Source: Chloroflexota bacterium (GTDB lineage Bacteria > Chloroflexota > Anaerolineae > JACRMK01). From it: a stretch of DNA of 11,136 bases. Below are positions 6,399 to 11,136 of this stretch, in pieces. The first letter of the stretch is position 1, and the number at the start of each line of letters is the position of its first letter. The DNA is taken from contig JACQEC010000062.1 in assembly GCA_016200765.1 (NCBI GenBank), positions 1-11,136 of the forward strand, read 5' to 3'. Under the pieces are notes generated by a model. That model had not been told where the DNA came from, searched no databases, and saw only the letters and a program-made list of their open reading frames with translations. Both the position numbers and the translations under genes were made by a program.

Positions 6399-9300
6399 AT
6401 GCCAGATTTCGCGGAAATCAAATCCATTCGCAATTTTAAGTCGCTGGTGCGCTATTTACGCGCGAAGCTGGACTGGCCGGTGGACGAGGACAACGCCAAC
6501 GACTTGACGTTCGACTATAGCCCGGAGGAGCTAGGGCTGGACGAGGAGGCGGCGGTCAAGATCCGCGAGATCAAGCAGATTCGCCCGCTGGTGGACGGGC
6601 AGCCATGGGGCATTTTCTGGATTGACTTCGAGCCGAAGCGCCTGCCGGTGGTGGCGATGCGGCGCATCCTCGGCGCGCTGGTACGCAAGAAGCGCGGCGG
6701 GCAGGCGCACCGCGCGGTATGGGATTTGCAGGACCTGATGTTTATCTCGGCGACGGGTGAGGGCAGTCAGCGGGGCATCTCGTTCGCGCACTTCCGCGAG
6801 ACAGCGGGCGAGCAGCCGCAACTGCGCACCTTCTCGTGGGACGCGCACGAGAACCATTTCTATTACCTCGAAAAGTTGAACCTGGAGGCGCTGCGCTGGC
6901 CGCCGAACCCGAAGGACGGCGAAGGCTGGCGGAAGCAGTGGAGCGGAGCGTTCACGACGGCACACCGCGAGGTGATCAAGAATGCAGCCGAACTGGCCGG
7001 GACGATGGCGCAGATTGCGAGCGGCATCCGCGCGCTGATCAATGACGTGTATGGCTACGAGTCGGAGAAGGGGCCACTGCATAAGCTGTACGAGTCGTTC
7101 AAGCGCGTACTGATTCACGACCTGACTATCGAAGATTTCGCGGACATGTACGCGCAGACCATCACCTACGGGCTGTTTTCGGCGTTCGCCACGCCCCACG
7201 ATGGGCGACCCGCGCTGGAGCGGGCGGGCGAACTGATTCCGGCGACCAACCCGTTCCTGCGCGAACTGTTCCAGCAGGTGCTGAAGACCGGCGCGAAGGG
7301 CCAGCAGCACCTCGACCCGGATGAACTAGGGGTCGGTGAATTGGTGGAACTGCTGACCAGCGTGGACATGGATGCGATTCTGCGCGATTTCGGGCGGCAA
7401 AGCCGGGAGCACAAAGAAGACCCGGTGATCCACTTCTACGAGTCGTTCCTGCGCGAATACGATCCGCAGAAGAAGGCGAAGCGCGGTGTGTTCTACACGC
7501 CCGACCCGGTGGTGCAGTTCATCGTGCGCTCGGTAGATCACCTGCTGCGCACGGAGTTTGACTGCGCCGACGGGCTGGCCGACACGGGCACGATGACGGT
7601 GAAGGGCCAGACGATCCCGAAGGTGCGGGTGCTGGACCCGGCGACAGGGACAGGCACGTTTCTGAAGTACGTGATCGAGACGATCCACGACACATTCGAG
7701 CAGAAGCGCAAGCACCTATCGAAGGAGCAGCGCGAGAAGGAGTGGAACCGCTACGTGCCAGATCAACTGCTGGCGCGGCTGTACGGCTTCGAGTTGATGA
7801 TGGCGCCCTACGCAATCGCGCACATGAAGTTGGGGCTGGCGCTGCGGGAAACGGGGTACCAGTTCAAGACCGGCGCGCGACTGCGGGTCTATCTGACGAA
7901 CTCGCTGCAGCCGGCTCACGAAATCCCGCGCGTGGACACGCCGTTCTTGGCGCGCGAGGCCGAAGAGGCCAACGCGGTGAAGAGCGAGACGCCAATCACG
8001 GTAGTAATCGGAAACCCGCCGTATGCGGGCCATTCGGCCAATGCGAGCAAGAATCCGGATGGTTCGCTGAACTTTATCGGCACATTGCTGAAAGACTACT
8101 ATCAGGTGGACGGCAGGCCGCTGGGCGAGAGGAACCCGAAGTGGTTGCAGGATGATTACGTGAAGTTCATCCGCTTCGGACAGCACCTGATAGAGAAGAC
8201 CGGCGCGGGCATCTTGGCGATGATTACTAATCATGGTTATCTGGATAATCCGACATTCCGAGGAATGCGCCAGCAGTTGATGAAGACGTTTTCGGAAATC
8301 TATGTGTTAGATCTGCATGGTAACGTAATCAAGAAAGAAAAGACCCCCGACGGAAGCAAGGATGAGAATGTTTTCGATATTCAGCAAGGCGTTGCTATTT
8401 GTATTTTCGTCAGACACATGAGTTTCGAGAAAGCGGTAACCGTTCGCCATTCGGAATATTGGGGTACAAGGGCGGGTAAATATCAGGAACTCGTGGCTTC
8501 GAACTTGGATATTATCGAATGGGCACAGGTAGAGCCTGGGCCACCATTATATCTATTTACTCCACAAGATAAGTCATTAACGATAGAGTACAACCAAGGT
8601 TGGAAGGTTACCGATTTCATGCCGGTTACTTCAGTGGGCATAGTAACCGCCCGTGATAACCTTACTATTCAGAATAATCCAGAGCACGTTCTCGAAGTTG
8701 TGCGAGACTTCGTTTCTCTTCCCGTAGAGAAGGCACGGACAAAATACGAACTGGGTGATGATGTTCGTGACTGGAAGGTATCTCTTGCCCAGCAAGACAT
8801 TCGCGTGCATGGTTTCCGTCGGCACAACATTGTGCCTGTACTCTATCGCCCATTCGATACGAAATACACGTACTATACAGGGCGGTCGCGCGGTTTCATA
8901 TGTATGCCGCGACTGGAAGTAATGAGTCATATGCTCGCAGGTGCAAATCTTGGATTGGTTTCCGCTCGAAGCAACAAATCTGCTAATCCTGATCATTTCT
9001 ATTGTACGCGGACCATGTCAGAAGCGAAGGCAGGAGAATCCACAACGCAGTCATGCTTATTTCCTCTATACGTTTACCGCAAACGCGACAATTCCCAACA
9101 CGAACTATTCGTCACGAACTCCGCCCAGAGAAACGGTGATCGTCTCCCGAACCTGACCAGTGAGTTCGTAGTTGAATTAGAAAACCGATTGGGCATGAGG
9201 TTTTATCCTGATGGAGTTGGTGATCTCGAGAGCACGTTCGGGCCCGAGGATGTCTTCGGCTATATGTATGCTATCTTCCATTCCCCAAGCTACCGCTTAC

Positions 9301-9755
9301 GATACGCTAGACTCCTAAAGACGGATTATCCGAGATTGCCGATCACGAATAATCCGAATCTCTTCGGCAAGCTTACCAAGAAAGGCGCAGCATTGGTTGG
9401 GTTGCATCTGATGGAGTCGCCCGCATTAGACAAGCCCATCACAAGGTTCGTCGGCAAGGGCAGCGACGAGGTGGCGTCGGGCTATCCGAAGTACGAAAAC
9501 GACAAGGTTTCCATCAACCCAGAGCAAGGCTTTGCGGGCGTGCCGAGCGAGGTGTGGGAGTTCCACATTGGCGGATATCAAGTCTGCCACAAATGGCTGA
9601 AGGATCGGCGCGGACGAGTGCTAACCGCCGACGACAAGGCACATTATGCGAAAGTCGTCGTCGCGCTGAAGGAAACGATCCGGCTGATGGAGGAGATTGA
9701 CGAGGTAATCGAAGAACACGGTGGGTGGCCGCTGGCAGGGTCGGTCAGCGAATAA
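6399..9755 (+). CDS. Type ISP-like N6-adenine DNA methyltransferase with C-terminal target recognition domain
   Basis: 1118 aa, far longer than a stand-alone methylase. It transfers methyl from S-adenosylmethionine to adenine N6 and, with the helicase-nuclease encoded just upstream, should form a restriction-modification complex. Residues 1-340 are a conserved-looking domain (Q-P-W-G-I-F-W-I-D-F, L-P-V-V-A-M-R-R-I-L) that I cannot name and in which I see no clear nuclease motif. The methylase core has G-V-F-Y-T-P at 363-368 (motif X), D-P-A-T-G-T-G-T-F at 413-421 (motif I, SAM binding) and N-P-P-Y at 539-542 (motif IV, catalytic): gamma-class order with recognition domain last. The C-terminal half shows Y-R-P-F-D-T-K-Y-T-Y-Y (816-826) and F-G-Y-M-Y-A-I-F-H-S-P-S-Y-R (953-966), hallmarks of Type ISP (LlaGI/LlaBIII-like) specificity regions. 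Base composition drops for residues about 608-1008 and then recovers, suggesting an exchanged recognition module. No helicase motifs are in this chain. Confidence 0.88.
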   Translation: MPDFAEIKSIRNFKSLVRYLRAKLDWPVDEDNANDLTFDYSPEELGLDEEAAVKIREIKQIRPLVDGQPWGIFWIDFEPKRLPVVAMRRILGALVRKKRGGQAHRAVWDLQDLMFISATGEGSQRGISFAHFRETAGEQPQLRTFSWDAHENHFYYLEKLNLEALRWPPNPKDGEGWRKQWSGAFTTAHREVIKNAAELAGTMAQIASGIRALINDVYGYESEKGPLHKLYESFKRVLIHDLTIEDFADMYAQTITYGLFSAFATPHDGRPALERAGELIPATNPFLRELFQQVLKTGAKGQQHLDPDELGVGELVELLTSVDMDAILRDFGRQSREHKEDPVIHFYESFLREYDPQKKAKRGVFYTPDPVVQFIVRSVDHLLRTEFDCADGLADTGTMTVKGQTIPKVRVLDPATGTGTFLKYVIETIHDTFEQKRKHLSKEQREKEWNRYVPDQLLARLYGFELMMAPYAIAHMKLGLALRETGYQFKTGARLRVYLTNSLQPAHEIPRVDTPFLAREAEEANAVKSETPITVVIGNPPYAGHSANASKNPDGSLNFIGTLLKDYYQVDGRPLGERNPKWLQDDYVKFIRFGQHLIEKTGAGILAMITNHGYLDNPTFRGMRQQLMKTFSEIYVLDLHGNVIKKEKTPDGSKDENVFDIQQGVAICIFVRHMSFEKAVTVRHSEYWGTRAGKYQELVASNLDIIEWAQVEPGPPLYLFTPQDKSLTIEYNQGWKVTDFMPVTSVGIVTARDNLTIQNNPEHVLEVVRDFVSLPVEKARTKYELGDDVRDWKVSLAQQDIRVHGFRRHNIVPVLYRPFDTKYTYYTGRSRGFICMPRLEVMSHMLAGANLGLVSARSNKSANPDHFYCTRTMSEAKAGESTTQSCLFPLYVYRKRDNSQHELFVTNSAQRNGDRLPNLTSEFVVELENRLGMRFYPDGVGDLESTFGPEDVFGYMYAIFHSPSYRLRYARLLKTDYPRLPITNNPNLFGKLTKKGAALVGLHLMESPALDKPITRFVGKGSDEVASGYPKYENDKVSINPEQGFAGVPSEVWEFHIGGYQVCHKWLKDRRGRVLTADDKAHYAKVVVALKETIRLMEEIDEVIEEHGGWPLAGSVSE

Positions 9756-9758
9756 GGA

Positions 9759-9871
9759 TAGCGGATTAGCGGATGAAACCGCCTGACCGCATCACTTCTC
9801 CCGACCCCACAACGCCTGCCCCCGACCGACGAGCACGCCACAATGAAACTCATTCATCCGCTAATCCGCTA
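9759..9871. repeat. 113-bp inverted-repeat element after the methylase gene
   Basis: A perfect 19-bp arm at 9759-9777 (tandem TAGCGGAT twice, then GAA) is mirrored exactly at 9853-9871, enclosing 75 bp. The left arm begins 4 bp after the methylase stop. Further degenerate ATCCGCT-like copies follow at 9877-9883 and 9891-9898. It sits between convergent genes. A MITE-like element or a long stem-loop acting as a two-way terminator are both possible. I see no target-site duplication and no T-run. The rest of the 9756-9930 gap holds no gene that I can support. Confidence 0.6.
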
Positions 9872-9930
9872 ACAGCATCCGCTGATAGCCATCCGGCTCA
9901 CACGCTTCGCCGCCGAAGGCATCTCTCCCC

Positions 9931-10602
9931 TCACCGGTCAAAATACGCCCCGCACCCTGAGCCTGTCGAAGGGCCGCGCCAGACGCGGTACGCCTCCGGG
10001 ATGCGCCGCACGTGGCCGGGGTCCAGGTCGGGCGGCAGGGCGTCCTCCGCAAACCAGCGCGCGTCCAACACCTCCAGCGCGTGCGACGGCGCCAGGGCGG
10101 GCGCAAGACCCGCCCCTGCACCCTGCCCGCCGTTCAGCGGCTGGCACAGAAACAGAAAGTGGTACAGGTGGTGGCGCGTGACCGAGCCGCACAGCCGCGA
10201 ATCATGCACGCCGACGAAGGCCACAGGCTGACAGCGCATCCCCGTCTCCTCAAAAGCCTCGCGCGCCGCCGCCTCGGCGGGCGTCTCGCCGACCGCCATC
10301 GCGCCGCCGGGCATCGCCCACTTTTGGTTGTCGGCGCGGTGAATCAGAAAGATGCGGCCGGCGTCGTCAATGATGGCCGCGTCGGCGGTGGAGATGGGCG
10401 TGGGCCGCGAGAAGACCGGCGCGCGCAGGGGCTCGATCTGCTCCAGCGATTCGCCGGTCGCCAGCGCCAGCATCTCCATCCCCATCTGCTGGATGGTCTG
10501 ATAGTTCTCGCGGTCGTAGATGTTCTGCGAAAATAACAGCCCCATCGCCGACATGTCGCGCAGTTTGTCGGCCCACAGGGCGATTTGTTGTGCCGGTGTC
10601 AT
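9931..10602 (-). CDS. NUDIX hydrolase with N-terminal Nudix-associated domain
   Basis: 223 aa from ATG 10602; the frame is open further upstream, but that part contains the promoter. Residues about 1-60 (A-L-W-A-D-K-L-R-D-M, Y-D-R-E-N-Y-Q-T-I) match the Nudix_hydro_N helical domain. The catalytic domain follows, with the complete Nudix box G-A-M-A-V-G-E, seven residues, R-E-A-F-E-E-T-G-M, carrying the Glu residues that bind Mg2+ for hydrolysis of a nucleoside-diphosphate-linked substrate. The exact substrate is unknown; relatives act on ADP-ribose, CDP-choline or damaged nucleotides. Two features are odd. A Gly/Ala-rich insert (G-G-Q-G-A-G-A-G-L-A-P-A) coincides with a DNA palindrome at 10095-10115, and the tail G-P-S-T-G-S-G-C-G is encoded by a repeat at 9956-9973. 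The ribosome site is weak. The gene is convergent with the methylase and divergent from the sigma factor. Confidence 0.88.
   Translation of the reverse strand: MTPAQQIALWADKLRDMSAMGLLFSQNIYDRENYQTIQQMGMEMLALATGESLEQIEPLRAPVFSRPTPISTADAAIIDDAGRIFLIHRADNQKWAMPGGAMAVGETPAEAAAREAFEETGMRCQPVAFVGVHDSRLCGSVTRHHLYHFLFLCQPLNGGQGAGAGLAPALAPSHALEVLDARWFAEDALPPDLDPGHVRRIPEAYRVWRGPSTGSGCGAYFDR
9956..9973. repeat. Short interspersed repeat CCTGAGCCTGTCGAAGGG inside the NUDIX 3' end
   Basis: This word (reverse complement CCCTTCGACAGGCTCAGG) is familiar to me as a high-copy interspersed repeat of several bacterial genomes. Here it is read in frame on the minus strand and supplies the residues G-P-S-T-G-S-G near the C-terminus of the NUDIX protein. 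Copy number in this genome cannot be seen from one window. Confidence 0.55.
10095..10115. repeat. 7-bp palindrome GGGCGGG/CCCGCCC inside the NUDIX gene
   Basis: GGGCGGG at 10095-10101 and CCCGCCC at 10109-10115 enclose CGCAAGA. In frame it encodes the Gly/Ala/Pro-rich insert between two core segments of the NUDIX domain, where relatives usually have a short loop. It resembles an intragenic palindromic repeat insertion. Confidence 0.45.
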
Positions 10603-10642
10603 GTTTAACCAAAACGCTCGAGGATGGTAAGTAACGCACCCG

Positions 10643-10671
10643 ATTCTACCACGCACCCCGCCGGCAGACAA
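10643..10671 (-). promoter_or_regulatory. Sigma-70-type promoter for the NUDIX gene
   Basis: On the minus strand, TTGTCT (10671-10666) and TAGAAT (10648-10643) are 17 nt apart. Transcription would begin near 10636, giving a leader of about 34 nt before ATG 10602. This supports 10602 as the start over in-frame codons further upstream. Confidence 0.55.
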
Positions 10672-10722
10672 TAATACCGTCCGCGCCTTCCGGCCCAGCG
10701 CTCCCCTCGCCCCAAACGGGGG

Positions 10723-10728
10723 TATAAT
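10723..10728 (+). promoter_or_regulatory. -10 box upstream of the ECF sigma factor gene
   Basis: A perfect TATAAT preceded by a G-rich stretch. No -35 box is visible 16-18 nt upstream (GC-only region), so an activator or a different sigma factor may be needed. The predicted leader is about 55 nt to GTG 10790. Confidence 0.4.
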
Positions 10729-10789
10729 CACCCAGCCCGGCAACGAAACTTTCGGGCCTGCCGGATGGTGTAGTCTGTTTGGAGCGATT

Positions 10790-11136
10790 GTGATTCCCAG
10801 CGACGAATTATTGACGCGGCGCTTCCTGAACGGCGAAACGGGTGCCTTCGAGCAGTTGGTTGAGCGTTACACGCCCACCCTGTTCAATCTGGCCTACCGG
10901 CTGACGCAGGATCGCGGCGAGGCCGAGCATATCGTGCAGGAGAGCTTCATGCGCGCGCTGTCGGCGCTGAAGCGCGTGCGCACCGACCAGCCGCTGAAGC
11001 CATGGCTGTTGAAGATCACGCTGAACCTATGCCGCACGCTGTACCAGCGCCGCCGGCCCATCACTTTCTCCGAACTGACGGACGATAACGAACCGCTGGC
11101 CTTGCGCGATGAATCGCCCCTGCCGCAGGAGTGGGC
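10790..11136 (+). CDS. ECF-type RNA polymerase sigma factor, partial (3' end off the right edge)
   Basis: 115 codons from GTG 10790, open to the right edge. GGAG at 10781-10784 lies 5 nt upstream of the GTG. The visible part is sigma region 2: F-L-N-G-E-T-G-A-F-E-Q-L-V-E-R-Y (core binding), L-F-N-L-A-Y-R-L-T-Q-D-R-G-E-A-E-H-I-V-Q-E-S-F-M-R-A (-10 recognition helix, with the canonical D-A-E-D-I-V-Q-E motif changed to E-A-E-H-I-V-Q-E), then P-W-L-L-K-I-T-L-N-L-C-R-T. The linker towards region 4 starts near residue 87. Region 4 and any anti-sigma gene lie beyond the window, so the stimulus cannot be guessed. Such factors redirect RNA polymerase to a small stress or envelope regulon. Confidence 0.85.
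   Translation, partial: MIPSDELLTRRFLNGETGAFEQLVERYTPTLFNLAYRLTQDRGEAEHIVQESFMRALSALKRVRTDQPLKPWLLKITLNLCRTLYQRRRPITFSELTDDNEPLALRDESPLPQEW

Noticed and set aside
6531..7310. 259-codon minus-strand open frame under the methylase N-terminus
   Set aside because: It is an antisense shadow with no motif and no ribosome site.
2430..9755. Full DISARM or BREX locus
   Set aside because: Only SNF2, PLD-like and methylase functions are present. No drmA, drmB, brxC, pglZ or other core gene lies in the window.
9759..9871. Intrinsic terminator call for the inverted repeat
   Set aside because: The 75-nt loop and the lack of a T-run on either side do not fit a standard intrinsic terminator, so it is listed as a repeat.
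1..11136. CRISPR array, tRNA, rRNA, transposase or integrase
   Set aside because: No regularly spaced direct repeats, cloverleaf, conserved rRNA stretch or recombinase motif was seen on either strand by eye.

Overview
The window (about 60% GC in most genes) looks like chromosomal DNA of an environmental bacterium. The gene set and the short palindromic repeats scattered between and inside genes remind me of Chloroflexota. That assignment is inference from recall: no rRNA or other phylogenetic marker is present.

Left block (1-2936, all minus strand): five tightly packed genes read leftwards from about 2936: a DinB-family protein, a DUF559-type endonuclease-like protein (ATGA overlap with dinB), hydroxypyruvate isomerase, a SRPBCC/polyketide-cyclase-like protein, and a DUF433 protein that runs off the left edge. 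Gaps are 18 nt or less, so they probably form one operon, although the products have no obvious common pathway.

Central block (2900-9755, plus strand): a divergent control region holds a near-consensus promoter, a 9-bp inverted repeat and a second -10 box. It drives a two-gene DNA restriction/defence module. Gene 1 (1068 aa) fuses a PLD-type nuclease-like domain to a complete SNF2/superfamily-2 ATPase. Gene 2 (1118 aa) is an N6-adenine DNA methyltransferase with a Type ISP-like C-terminal target-recognition region. Together they look like a Type ISP restriction-modification enzyme split in two, or a minimal relative of the SNF2 + methylase half of class 1 DISARM. A short palindrome-rich spacer separates them. 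The target-recognition part of gene 2 is visibly AT-richer than the rest, suggesting that it was exchanged.

Right block (9756-11136): a 113-bp inverted-repeat element follows the methylase. It is followed by a convergent NUDIX hydrolase gene (minus) whose reading frame has absorbed two short palindromic repeat units. A divergent promoter region separates this from an ECF sigma factor gene (plus) cut off by the right edge. I see no tRNA, rRNA, CRISPR array, transposase or integrase.
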